Positions 18,339 through 27,156 of a stretch of 64,000 nucleotides of DNA are shown here, piece after piece; position 1 is the first letter of the stretch; each line of letters starts with the position of its first letter. Under the pieces are notes generated by a model that worked only from the letters and a program-made list of their open reading frames with translations, was not told the origin of the DNA and made no database searches. The position numbers and the translations under genes were made by a program. The stretch is from an uncultured Mucilaginibacter sp. GTDB lineage: Bacteria; Bacteroidota; Bacteroidia; Sphingobacteriales; Sphingobacteriaceae. The stretch covers positions 28,789 through 92,788 of the forward strand of contig CAIPFE010000034.1 in the NCBI GenBank assembly GCA_903864275.1, read 5' to 3'.

Positions 18339-19523
18339 TTGATTAACAAAAAAAACATAGCCATTCTTGGCTCAACCGGCAGCGTCGGCACCCAAACACT
18401 GGAGGTCATCCGGGGTAACCCTGATACTTTCAGCGTATTTATGCTCACCGCCAATTCAAATGCCGACCTGTTGATCATCCAGGCGCTTGAATTTGTGCCG
18501 GAGTACGTGATCATCTGTAATGAAACAAAATACCAGTACGTAGAAAAAGCCCTGGCACATACGCCGGTAAAAGTATTAGCAGGAATTGAAGCCATTGCAG
18601 ATACCGTAACCCATCCCGATATTGATATTGTACTCACCGCAATGGTTGGTTTTGCAGGGCTGGAGCCCACCATTGCCGCCATAAAAGCAGGGAAAGACAT
18701 CGCATTAGCCAATAAAGAAACACTTGTTGTGGCCGGCGAGCTGGTAACAGGCCTGGCAAAAAAGCATAATGTTAAAATTTTACCGGTCGATTCTGAACAT
18801 TCGGCTATTTTTCAATGCCTTGTCGGCGAAGAAAACAACCCGGTTGAAAAAATAATTTTAACTGCGTCCGGCGGACCTTTCCGGGGCAGGTCGCTGGAGT
18901 TTTTGGCCGGGGTCTTAAGGGAAGATGCCCTGAAACATCCCAACTGGGTAATGGGCGCTAAAATAACTATCGACTCGGCTACGTTAATGAACAAGGGCCT
19001 GGAAGTGATAGAGGCAAAATGGCTGTTTAACCTGGAGCCGGAACAGGTTGATGTGATTGTACACCCGCAATCAGTGATCCATTCAATGGTGCAGTTTGAA
19101 GACGGTTGTATCAAAGCGCAAATGGGTGTGCCCGATATGAAATTACCCATACAATATGCTTTGTCATATCCTGCAAGATTAAAAAACAAATTCAAACGTT
19201 TTGACTTTATTAATTACCCGGAGTTAACTTTTGAAAAACCGGACATCGTTACTTTCCGTAATCTTAGTTTAGCGTTCGAAGCTTTAAAACAGGGCGGCAA
19301 TATGCCCTGTATAATCAACGCGGCAAACGAAATGGCTGTTGCCGGTTTTCTAAACAAAAGCATAGGCTTTTTAGCCATGAGCCGGGTAATTGAACAATGC
19401 ATGCAACAAATCCCCTATATAGCCAGTCCTGTTTTGGAGGACTATTTGAATACTGATAAAGAAACACGCATCTTTGCGCAAAATTTAATACAACAAATGC
19501 CGTTAAAGGCAATGCAACTTTAA
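18339..19523 (+). CDS. dxr: 1-deoxy-D-xylulose-5-phosphate reductoisomerase
   Basis: NADPH-dependent second step of the MEP isoprenoid pathway. 394 residues, usual length. The NADPH loop ILGSTGSVGTQ is at residues 9-19, ALANKETLV near 126, metal-binding PVDSEHSA near 149, and MNKGLEVIEAKWLF near 215-228. The start codon is TTG: an in-frame TAA lies two codons upstream and the next ATG (codon 34) would remove the NADPH loop. rseP follows after 24 bp, an order common in Bacteroidota. Confidence 0.95.
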   Translation: MINKKNIAILGSTGSVGTQTLEVIRGNPDTFSVFMLTANSNADLLIIQALEFVPEYVIICNETKYQYVEKALAHTPVKVLAGIEAIADTVTHPDIDIVLTAMVGFAGLEPTIAAIKAGKDIALANKETLVVAGELVTGLAKKHNVKILPVDSEHSAIFQCLVGEENNPVEKIILTASGGPFRGRSLEFLAGVLREDALKHPNWVMGAKITIDSATLMNKGLEVIEAKWLFNLEPEQVDVIVHPQSVIHSMVQFEDGCIKAQMGVPDMKLPIQYALSYPARLKNKFKRFDFINYPELTFEKPDIVTFRNLSLAFEALKQGGNMPCIINAANEMAVAGFLNKSIGFLAMSRVIEQCMQQIPYIASPVLEDYLNTDKETRIFAQNLIQQMPLKAMQL

Positions 19524-19547
19524 TATAATAATAGCGAAATATAACGA

Positions 19548-20879
19548 ATGAGTATAGTGATCATGGTTGGCCAGTTGATACTGGGCCTTTCAATTTTAGT
19601 AATCCTGCATGAACTTGGCCATTTCCTGGCCGCCAGGGCCTTCGGGATCAAAGTAGAAAAATTTTACCTCTTTTTTGATGCCTGGGGCATCAGCCTTTTT
19701 AAATTTAACTATAAGGGTGTTGAATATGGCATTGGCTGGCTGCCCCTGGGCGGCTATGTAAAAATTGCCGGCATGATCGATGAGTCGATGGACACCGAGC
19801 AACTGGCCGGGCCCGCGCAACCCTGGGAATTCCGCTCTAAACCAGCCTGGCAGCGCTTAATCGTAATGCTGGGCGGTGTTACCGTAAATATCTTCCTGGG
19901 GATATTGATTTTCTGGATACTTACCATAAAATACGGTGAAACGTATATTCCAAATTCTGAAATTAAATATGGAATTGTCCCCGGAAAAATAGGTAAAAAA
20001 ATAGGCCTGGAAGCAGGCGACAAAATTACCGCCATCAACGGCGTGGCTGTTGTACGGTTTGAGGACATTACAAGCCCGCAGGTGATCATGGGCAACACGG
20101 ACCTTACCGTTGAGCGCGGCGACCAGGAATTGCATATCAAAGTACCGGCGAATATAATAAACGATATATCCGATCTTGGGATAGACCAGTTTATCAGCCG
20201 AGCCCCGCGCATGAAATTCTCCATTGGCGCCGTTGAACCAAAAAGCGGTGCTCAAAAGGCCGGGTTAATAAAAGGCGATAGTATTGTGGCCATCAACGCC
20301 AGCAAAATTGCATTTTTTGATGAATTACAGGCGCAGTTACAGCAAAACAAAAACAAGCTGGTAGGCTTGTCGATAAAACGCGATGGAAATATTATCCAGG
20401 CAGCCGGACAAGTGAATAAAGATGGAATTTTAGGCTTCCGGCCAAATTTAGATTCTATTAAAGAGAAAAGGTTGACCTTCGGCTTTTTTGGATCGTTACC
20501 CGTAGGCGCAACAAAGGCATGGGGTACTTTTACCGACAATGCGAAAGGCCTCGGGAAAGTATTTAAAGGCGAAGCGAAATTTAACAAAGTAGCGGGCGGC
20601 CCCGTGGCCATAGCAAACATGTTTGGCACGCATATCGACTGGATCCGCTTCTGGAGCCTTGTTGGCTTTTTATCCATGGTACTGGCGCTGACCAATCTGC
20701 TGCCTATACCTGCCCTTGATGGCGGTCATGCCATGTTTTTAGTGATCGAAATGATAAAAGGCAAACCCCTGAGCGATAAATTTTTAGAGCGGGCACAGAT
20801 CGTTGGTTTCGTGATACTGATAACCCTGATGGTATTTGTGTTTGGCAACGATATTGTGAAGCAGATAGTGAAGAAGTAG
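19548..20879 (+). CDS. rseP: Site-2 protease RseP family, intramembrane zinc metalloprotease
   Basis: 443-residue integral inner-membrane protease that cleaves membrane-bound anti-sigma factors and signal peptide remnants. HELGH at residues 21-25 is the zinc site in the first helix, PLGGYVKIAGM follows near 66, and ALDGGH near 390 provides the third zinc ligand. Two PDZ segments lie between about 120 and 300 (GKKIGLEAGDKITAINGV and AQKAGLIKGDSIVAINAS). It is downstream of dxr in a likely two-gene operon that ends in a strong terminator. Confidence 0.93.
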   Translation: MSIVIMVGQLILGLSILVILHELGHFLAARAFGIKVEKFYLFFDAWGISLFKFNYKGVEYGIGWLPLGGYVKIAGMIDESMDTEQLAGPAQPWEFRSKPAWQRLIVMLGGVTVNIFLGILIFWILTIKYGETYIPNSEIKYGIVPGKIGKKIGLEAGDKITAINGVAVVRFEDITSPQVIMGNTDLTVERGDQELHIKVPANIINDISDLGIDQFISRAPRMKFSIGAVEPKSGAQKAGLIKGDSIVAINASKIAFFDELQAQLQQNKNKLVGLSIKRDGNIIQAAGQVNKDGILGFRPNLDSIKEKRLTFGFFGSLPVGATKAWGTFTDNAKGLGKVFKGEAKFNKVAGGPVAIANMFGTHIDWIRFWSLVGFLSMVLALTNLLPIPALDGGHAMFLVIEMIKGKPLSDKFLERAQIVGFVILITLMVFVFGNDIVKQIVKK

Positions 20880-20910
20880 TGAGTGGTGAAAGGTGAAAGG
20901 TGAAAGGTGA

Positions 20911-20940
20911 AACAGGCCCCGGTGTTCCGGGGCCTGTTTT
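20911..20940 (+). terminator. Intrinsic terminator of dxr-rseP
   Basis: Stem AACAGGCCCCGG with CCGGGGCCTGTT and a short loop, followed by T residues. AGGTGAA tandem repeats (20888-20910) precede it. The next gene converges, so it may act in both directions. Confidence 0.9.
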
Positions 20941-20958
20941 GTTAGGGGGAATATAATG

Positions 20959-21513
20959 TTATACAGCCGGATCGGTGTATGAATCTGAGTTTTTCTCGAT
21001 ATCAAGGACAGATTTTTCCTTTTTAAATATCGCGGCGCCAATTAAGGAAATGATCGCACCTATAATAGGCATAATGAACAATACCGCAACCGCCCCGAAT
21101 ATGGCGCCATATTTTTTGCCCATTTCCGTCGCGGTTTTAATTTGATCTTCCGACATGCCATTCTCGACAAATTTATCGTGCTGGGAGGCTAAAGATTGAT
21201 CCAAAACCTGCGGGCTTAAAATTGCGAGGTATATGTAAATAAAAATAGCAAGCATTATCCCTCCAAAAACCGAATATATGAAACCTGTCATAAATCCCTG
21301 GCCGAAGGTGAGAAAGCCGCCAAGCTTGTCTTTATATTCTTTTTGGGCCAGCAGCAAAAAAGCGATAAAAGGGATATATCCCAAATACTTTGCTGCCGAG
21401 TTTTGGTCAATATTTAAAAATTGGAATACATAAGTAATTACTACCGAAGTAATAAAATAGATAACAGCCCATTTAACTGTTATGTTAGTGTAGCTCTGTT
21501 TAACATTTTCCAT
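20959..21513 (-). CDS. DUF4199 domain membrane protein
   Basis: 184 residues. Four hydrophobic segments (near 14-32, 42-58, 76-98, 142-164) and a soluble loop with DKFVENGMSEDQIK between the third and fourth match the DUF4199 family of Bacteroidota membrane proteins, whose function is unknown. A second DUF4199-like gene lies 160 bp upstream on the same strand. Confidence 0.8.
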   Translation of the reverse strand: MENVKQSYTNITVKWAVIYFITSVVITYVFQFLNIDQNSAAKYLGYIPFIAFLLLAQKEYKDKLGGFLTFGQGFMTGFIYSVFGGIMLAIFIYIYLAILSPQVLDQSLASQHDKFVENGMSEDQIKTATEMGKKYGAIFGAVAVLFIMPIIGAIISLIGAAIFKKEKSVLDIEKNSDSYTDPAV

Positions 21514-21673
21514 TATGATCTTTTAATTTAAGTTTTAATAAAATTAAACAATAATTATTATTCAATCCTACCTTATTCTAAATTAAAAGTTTTGTCTTTG
21601 AAACAGGGACAACATTTCAGCGGTTAACTGTTTACAAACGAGGCGTACGGGGGATAAATATCGGCTGCCGGCA

Positions 21674-22240
21674 CTAAATAAATTCAGGCGGAAGTTTTTT
21701 GAATAATGCCCCAAAGACCACCGCGAACAGGAAAATAAAAAGAATTGAAAATACGATCCCCTGGATGGTGCTGCCCACGGTAGTATTTTGCTGCGCTGCA
21801 AAGTCCTTTTTCATATCCGCTATACTTTTGTCAACTACCTTTTGAGTATCGCCCCTTTGTTTCATCAGGGCCGTTTTTGCGGCAACGGCCGCGTTTTGTG
21901 TATTTACAACGTTGTTGGGTTCAACAAGCTTGTTAAAAATAATGTCCTTCCCTATAAACTGGACGAGGTAGGCCACCAAAAACATAATAAATATGCCGGT
22001 GGTTGCCTGTTTAAAGGTCCAATAACCGCCCAGCTTTTTTCGCCCGGTAAAACAGAAAAACACTGTTAAAAAAATCGGTATAAACAGAGAGAAAAATATT
22101 GGGACCGCCACAAACAGCACCGGCGAGGTTGTGATCCTGGTAATTATATAGTAGGAGGATATGTCAAGGGCCAGCAATATAAACCCCAGCACGATCCCAT
22201 ATTTAAGGAAGATCGTCCGTATCCTTTGTTCTAATTCCAT
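21674..22240 (-). CDS. DUF4199-like membrane protein
   Basis: 188 residues with four predicted transmembrane segments (near 14-32, 38-62, 76-98, 158-180) and a soluble loop, LMKQRGDTQKVVDKSIADMK, between the last two. Topology and loop position parallel the DUF4199 protein encoded just downstream, which suggests a diverged pair. No catalytic residues are visible. Confidence 0.7.
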   Translation of the reverse strand: MELEQRIRTIFLKYGIVLGFILLALDISSYYIITRITTSPVLFVAVPIFFSLFIPIFLTVFFCFTGRKKLGGYWTFKQATTGIFIMFLVAYLVQFIGKDIIFNKLVEPNNVVNTQNAAVAAKTALMKQRGDTQKVVDKSIADMKKDFAAQQNTTVGSTIQGIVFSILFIFLFAVVFGALFKKLPPEFI

Positions 22241-22262
22241 AATTTACAACAAGATTATCTAA

Positions 22263-22931
22263 TTAGCTGAAGCTGATCAATATTTCTAATACAGCCATAT
22301 CAAATTCTTTATCGATCGCATTATCAGCAATGCTATTTTTTTCTTCAACAGAGGGATTGATATTCTGAAAAAAGCACATCAGGGGATAAAATAATTCTTT
22401 CAATTCCGAATCTTCGGGTAATTGTTTAGCAACCTTACCTATCTCGGCTACCGGGCTTTCCATTAATATTTGATGTGCTATTACGGGTTCGTATATCCGG
22501 TACTCATCCTGGAACTCGTCCTCATCGACCAGTAAAAATTCTTTTAAATAATCTTCCAGGTCAGGCTCAATGTCTTCATCCTCGCACTCGTTCAGGTAAA
22601 GCAGCATATTTAAAAGTTCGGTTCCCCTGTCGAGCGTTTGCTCTTCGATATCCTCCCATTCGGGTGAATCGAGGTAATCTTCTTCCAGTTTTTTTACATC
22701 GGCGCTGAAAAAGTTAACCAGCAGCAAGTCAAAAAATACTTCGCGCAGGGATTCCAGCTGGGGATGGTCGTTAAAAACCTCGTCCACGAGGTCAACTTTG
22801 GTCATAAAATCATTTTCCGATGTAAAAACATCTTCAAATACCCTGGTAAGGGATGGTGCATTAAAGCTGCTATATTTCGAAAAAGCCTCCAAACCGGCTT
22901 CAATGGCCGATGCTACTTTTGGGTCGATCAT
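22263..22931 (-). CDS. Acidic protein of unknown function
   Basis: 222 residues, strongly acidic and Leu-rich, with no signal peptide or membrane segment. I do not recognise the family. Its start is 9 bp downstream of the pyrC-like stop, and a DUF4199-like gene follows after 22 bp, so it sits in a run of minus-strand genes. It may be a helical cytoplasmic protein. Confidence 0.75.
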   Translation of the reverse strand: MIDPKVASAIEAGLEAFSKYSSFNAPSLTRVFEDVFTSENDFMTKVDLVDEVFNDHPQLESLREVFFDLLLVNFFSADVKKLEEDYLDSPEWEDIEEQTLDRGTELLNMLLYLNECEDEDIEPDLEDYLKEFLLVDEDEFQDEYRIYEPVIAHQILMESPVAEIGKVAKQLPEDSELKELFYPLMCFFQNINPSVEEKNSIADNAIDKEFDMAVLEILISFS

Positions 22932-22939
22932 GGTGTGTG

Positions 22940-24190
22940 TTATTTAAATGATTGATTATTGTTAAATGTTAACAATACTTTTCCTTTTAAGTTCTGCCCC
23001 ATAAAGGGTGAATTATAGGATTTCGACCTGTTATTTTTATTGTTGTATTCCCATTCCACATCTGTATCAAAAAGCACAAGGTTTGCCAGTTCCCCTTCCC
23101 TGATCACAGGGATATCAATATTTAATATCTCCCGCGGGCCTATAGCAAGTTTTTGTACAATAAGGTCGACATCCAAACCTGCCATTATAACCAGCGACAG
23201 GGCTGTTTGCAAGCCGATGATGCCATATTCTGCCACTTCAAACTCCACATTTTTAAACTCTACCTCGTGCGGCGTATGCTGCGATACTATTGCGTCGATG
23301 GTGCCGTCAACGAGCCCATCGATCAGTGCGTCCACATCATCCTGTGTGCGCAGTGGCGGCTTAACCTTGTACTGGCTGTCAAAGCCAACCAGGGCCTCGT
23401 CCGTAAGCACCAAATGATGTGCGGCCACGTCGCAGCTAACTTCAAGCCCCTTGCGTTTGGCTTCCCTGATCAGCTCAACCGAGCGGGTAGTTGAAATGGT
23501 ACTGAAGTGTATTTGCGAGCCGGTATATTCGGCTAAGTAGAGGTCGCGTGCTATCATCAGCTCTTCCGCAAGGGATGGAATGCCTTTCATACCCAACAAA
23601 GTACTGATCTCACCTTCATTTACTTTGGCCTTGCCGGCGATGGCGGTATCTTCGGGATACGAGAACACCAGCGCGTCAAAGCCCTGGGCGTATAACAGCG
23701 CCCGTTCCATCAGGCCTGCATCCTGCACGGGGCGGTTGCCATCGGTAAAGGCTTTGGCGCCGCTCAGGTACATATCATACATTTCGGCCAGGTCCTTGCC
23801 CTCGCGCTTATGCGAAATGGCGCCTAAGGGGTATACATCCACCAGGTTCTTCTTGGCCCGGTTCATCAAATATTCTATTTCGGCTTTGGAATGTACGGGT
23901 GGTATGGTATTAGGCATTAACACTATCCCAGTAAACCCACCGGCGGCGGCAGCCTTCGTCCCGGTATACAGATCTTCTTTTGTTTCGAGGCCAAGTTCGC
24001 CGATATTACAGTTCAGATCAAAAAAGCCTGGTGAAATGTATTTGCCTTCGCCGTCAATAACTTCCGCATCCGCTTCAATTTCAGGCGCTATTTTGCTGAT
24101 ATGGCCTTTTTCAATTAAAAGGTCAACAATTTGCTGGTTAAAAGGCGAGTTGGGGTCAATTATGGTGGCGGATTTGATAAGCAAATTCAT
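22940..24190 (-). CDS. Dihydroorotase-like protein lacking metal ligands
   Basis: 416 residues with the class I dihydroorotase/amidohydrolase fold. At the usual DxHxH zinc site the sequence reads FDLNCN (residues 57-62), so both His are Asn. The later HxxH segment reads HFSTIST instead of HVSTxx with zinc His, and the catalytic Asp of DHAPH is Gln in SQHTPHE near residue 305. These losses match the inactive PyrC' type that acts as a structural partner of aspartate transcarbamoylase in some bacteria. An active PyrC should be encoded elsewhere. An assembly role is inference from family knowledge. Confidence 0.85.
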   Translation of the reverse strand: MNLLIKSATIIDPNSPFNQQIVDLLIEKGHISKIAPEIEADAEVIDGEGKYISPGFFDLNCNIGELGLETKEDLYTGTKAAAAGGFTGIVLMPNTIPPVHSKAEIEYLMNRAKKNLVDVYPLGAISHKREGKDLAEMYDMYLSGAKAFTDGNRPVQDAGLMERALLYAQGFDALVFSYPEDTAIAGKAKVNEGEISTLLGMKGIPSLAEELMIARDLYLAEYTGSQIHFSTISTTRSVELIREAKRKGLEVSCDVAAHHLVLTDEALVGFDSQYKVKPPLRTQDDVDALIDGLVDGTIDAIVSQHTPHEVEFKNVEFEVAEYGIIGLQTALSLVIMAGLDVDLIVQKLAIGPREILNIDIPVIREGELANLVLFDTDVEWEYNNKNNRSKSYNSPFMGQNLKGKVLLTFNNNQSFK

Positions 24191-24221
24191 TTATGTTGCT
24201 TTAAAGGTGGGTTTTATGCGA

Positions 24222-26276
24222 TCAAACCGGTTGCGGAACCTGCTGCCGGTCGGTTTTAAAAAACCTGATCAGCGCAATTTCGGCCCCCAGAAAGATCAAT
24301 GCCAAAATTATACAAAGTTTCCATAATTGCAGCCCGAAATTTGATTCTGTTATAACGCTTTTTAACGAACCTTTTCCGCCTTCCAAAACGGGTGCCGCCT
24401 GTGGCACTAATTTACCCAGATCAGCGCTTGTTAAATAGCTCAGGTCCGATTCACTCCTGTTGTCATTAAAAGCCAGGACGGCCACCGTGCTATCCTGTTT
24501 TTTAAGGTCATAAATCCCTGTTTCCTGTAACTGGTCGGCCATGTAAAGCAGTGTGCTCCCCTCCTGCTGTTTTGCGTCTGGGATAATACTTTGCCCCGGC
24601 TTCACCAGCTTTAATAATTGCTTGGCGTTGGTTTGCACAGGCGGTATCTCAATAGTTTCGTCGCGGCCTAAAGTATAAAACAAAGGCTGATCGTGCCCGC
24701 TTAACAAAGCAATCCTGAACATCACAGGCACAAACAGGGCATGCCTCGGAAGGTTGCTAAATTCCTCATCGAGCGGAACAGCCGAAACATATACTTTTCC
24801 CCTGCCACTGGAATATCCGGCCCAAAACGGCTGCCTTCCCGGCAAGACCATCAAATTTTCGGCCCGGTTATTTGATGATGAGCTTAACAGGTAATATTTT
24901 TTTACCACCGGCAGATCGGGGTTTTGCGGGAAATTTTCGAAAATATTTTTAAAAACCTGGTTTTGAAGGTTAATGGCCGATACTTTGGTGTCCCCTGTTA
25001 CCAGGTGTTCGGGAAATGCCGCATTTAAAGGCGCCAGTAATGACCGATAGCTGGATGAATCATTATTGCTGGAAGGAAAAACGAGCAATGTGCCGCCCTT
25101 ATTTACATAAGTTTTCAGTTGCTGCGCCAGGCCGGTTGATATAGAGGGCAGGTCGCTTAACACAACTATCGGATAAGAGTTCAAGGCAGCGTAATCAATA
25201 TTGCCGTCCGGCACATGTTTGGCATCGAAAAATGGGTCGGCTGCAAAAACGGCTTTTAAATATGGGTTTGGTGTGCCGGCATCGACCAACAACACGGGCA
25301 TTTGCTGCCTTACATTAAACGAAAAGTAAAACTGGTTATCGAAGGTGACCGGGTTGTCCTGCAAAGCAATTTCGGCACGCTGCCACCCGGCTTGCAGGCC
25401 CGAAAATGTAAGTGTATCGTATTGTACCGAGCGGGCATTTACGGTGTAACTCCCCAATGCTTTTTGCGCGCCGTTTACAGTTAATTTAAGCGGGATCTTT
25501 TCCGCAGTCTCCCCGGCATAATTGTGCAGGCGTACCACTAATTTTTCGCTTTCACCGGGTCGGTGTATTGCGCTAAGCAAGGCGACAGAATCAACTGCGA
25601 CATTGGGTAGTGTACTGGCTTTAAGCTGCACTAAACTGATATGGATACCGTTATCGGCTTTAACGAGCTGACTGCCCGCCATATTTTTTTGGAAATCCGA
25701 TATGACATACAAAGACCTTGTTCCCTCCTTGTGCATGCCCAACAAACTTTGTTGCCGGTTAATGATCTGCTGTAAAAGCCGGCTCTGCGGGCTTATCTTT
25801 ATGGCATCAACCGCATCATTAAATTCATCGCGGTTTACAAAGCGCTGGTGCTTGCCTTCAAAATCCTGGGTTAGCAACTGGAAACTATCGTTTATGCTAT
25901 AAGCTGATGCAATTTCCTTGGCACGGCGTTTGGCTTCATCAAGTAATGAGCCCTCGCTGTTAAGGGTTTGCATGGAGTAAGAGTTGTCTACAAATATGCT
26001 CACCGCCTGCTGTTTGCCCGCGTTAGCGGAATTTTGTCCTGGTATGTATGGTTTTGCAAAGGCCAGTACCAAAAAGGTAAGGGCAAGCAGCCGTGATGCC
26101 AATATTAAGCGCTCTTTAAGGTTTCTGCGGGTTGATTGTTGTTCCTGTATCTCTTTCAGGAACTGCACATTGCTGAAATATACCTTCTGGTACCTGCGGA
26201 AATTAAATAAATGGATAAGTACCGGTATGGCGAGCGAAAATAATGCAAATAGAAAAGCAGGATATAAAAAATGCAT
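24222..26276 (-). CDS. BatA-domain/VWA-type membrane protein
   Basis: 684 residues. The N-terminus (1-85) is a BatA-like unit with two membrane helices: FLFALFSLAIPVLIHLFNFRR and ASRLLALTFLVLAFAKPYIP. A von Willebrand A-like segment follows (VSIFVDNSYSMQT near 91), a periplasmic beta-rich region, a ThuA/glutamine-amidotransferase-like region (YPIVVLSDLPSI near 366), and a final helix near 655-675. The MIDAS motif is DNSYS rather than DxSxS. The protein is typical of Bacteroidota and follows the dihydroorotase-like gene closely; function is unknown. Confidence 0.82.
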   Translation of the reverse strand: MHFLYPAFLFALFSLAIPVLIHLFNFRRYQKVYFSNVQFLKEIQEQQSTRRNLKERLILASRLLALTFLVLAFAKPYIPGQNSANAGKQQAVSIFVDNSYSMQTLNSEGSLLDEAKRRAKEIASAYSINDSFQLLTQDFEGKHQRFVNRDEFNDAVDAIKISPQSRLLQQIINRQQSLLGMHKEGTRSLYVISDFQKNMAGSQLVKADNGIHISLVQLKASTLPNVAVDSVALLSAIHRPGESEKLVVRLHNYAGETAEKIPLKLTVNGAQKALGSYTVNARSVQYDTLTFSGLQAGWQRAEIALQDNPVTFDNQFYFSFNVRQQMPVLLVDAGTPNPYLKAVFAADPFFDAKHVPDGNIDYAALNSYPIVVLSDLPSISTGLAQQLKTYVNKGGTLLVFPSSNNDSSSYRSLLAPLNAAFPEHLVTGDTKVSAINLQNQVFKNIFENFPQNPDLPVVKKYYLLSSSSNNRAENLMVLPGRQPFWAGYSSGRGKVYVSAVPLDEEFSNLPRHALFVPVMFRIALLSGHDQPLFYTLGRDETIEIPPVQTNAKQLLKLVKPGQSIIPDAKQQEGSTLLYMADQLQETGIYDLKKQDSTVAVLAFNDNRSESDLSYLTSADLGKLVPQAAPVLEGGKGSLKSVITESNFGLQLWKLCIILALIFLGAEIALIRFFKTDRQQVPQPV

Positions 26277-26372
26277 TTTTAATGTGCGAATATGCAGTAT
26301 GCAAATGTGCGAATTTTTGCGCGAACCTTGATTAAACGGATTTAAAAGAATTTTATGATGCTGATGATCGCT

Positions 26373-27149
26373 TTAATCCTCATCGCTATTATGATGCCTT
26401 CTATGCTTCTTTTTATGCTTTTTTTCGGGGGTATGTTTTTTGGGTTTTTTTGTGGATTTTTTATTGTCGTCGGATGAAGTACTTCTTACTGACTCCCCCC
26501 GGACCGGCTTAGCCTCACTTACATTGCTTGAATCCTTACTTAGCTGTTTTACCGTAAAACTATTATCCCGTAATCCATACTGCAATTGCCGTTTTTGACC
26601 CGTGGGCTTTGCATCGGCTTCGTTGCCATCGTAAACCGGGAATTCGCGCATCAGTATGCCGTCTTTGATATAAAAATTATCATCGCCCCGGTACCCTTTT
26701 CTTTGCGATTTGGTGAGTTTGGGAAAATCGAGTTTGTTGGCTTTGCCGCCGCTGAACTCAAAGGCATAAATGGTGGCGAAATTGGTACTGTCTTTACCTT
26801 TTGCCTGTATAATTATTTCCGGGTTACCATCCAGGTCCATGTCCGAATTGTAAACATCTACTATCGTCCCATCCAAATCGCCGGTGGTGGTGGTATATTT
26901 TGCGGCTGCGGAATCCGAATGCAGGACCATAAATGCCCCGACATTCTTTGAGCCCCGCCCCCAGCTTAATATATCATAATCCTGTCCCGGCGAAACCTCG
27001 ATCATCTTATGGAACCTGAAGGGGTCCATAATCACTGGCTTTTTAGGAACAGGCGCTGCCACCACCGCAGGTTTTTCCTCATTATTGCAACCCACCATCA
27101 ACATAATGCAGATAGGTGCCAACAAATAAAAAAGGTATCTCCTGTTCAT
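26373..27149 (-). CDS. Lipoprotein with basic His/Lys-rich tail
   Basis: 258 residues. The N-terminus IMLMVGCNNEE near 15-25 is a lipoprotein signal with lipidation Cys21. The centre (about 60-170) contains VDVYNSDMDLDGNPEI, reminiscent of an FG-GAP/VCBS-type calcium loop. The last 35 residues are almost entirely Lys, His, Arg and Pro. The charged tail may bind cell-surface polyanions or metals; that is speculation. It lies 7 bp downstream of the GH20 gene and is probably cotranscribed. Confidence 0.75.
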   Translation of the reverse strand: MNRRYLFYLLAPICIMLMVGCNNEEKPAVVAAPVPKKPVIMDPFRFHKMIEVSPGQDYDILSWGRGSKNVGAFMVLHSDSAAAKYTTTTGDLDGTIVDVYNSDMDLDGNPEIIIQAKGKDSTNFATIYAFEFSGGKANKLDFPKLTKSQRKGYRGDDNFYIKDGILMREFPVYDGNEADAKPTGQKRQLQYGLRDNSFTVKQLSKDSSNVSEAKPVRGESVRSTSSDDNKKSTKKPKKHTPEKKHKKKHRRHHNSDED

Positions 27150-27156
27150 AATCGTT

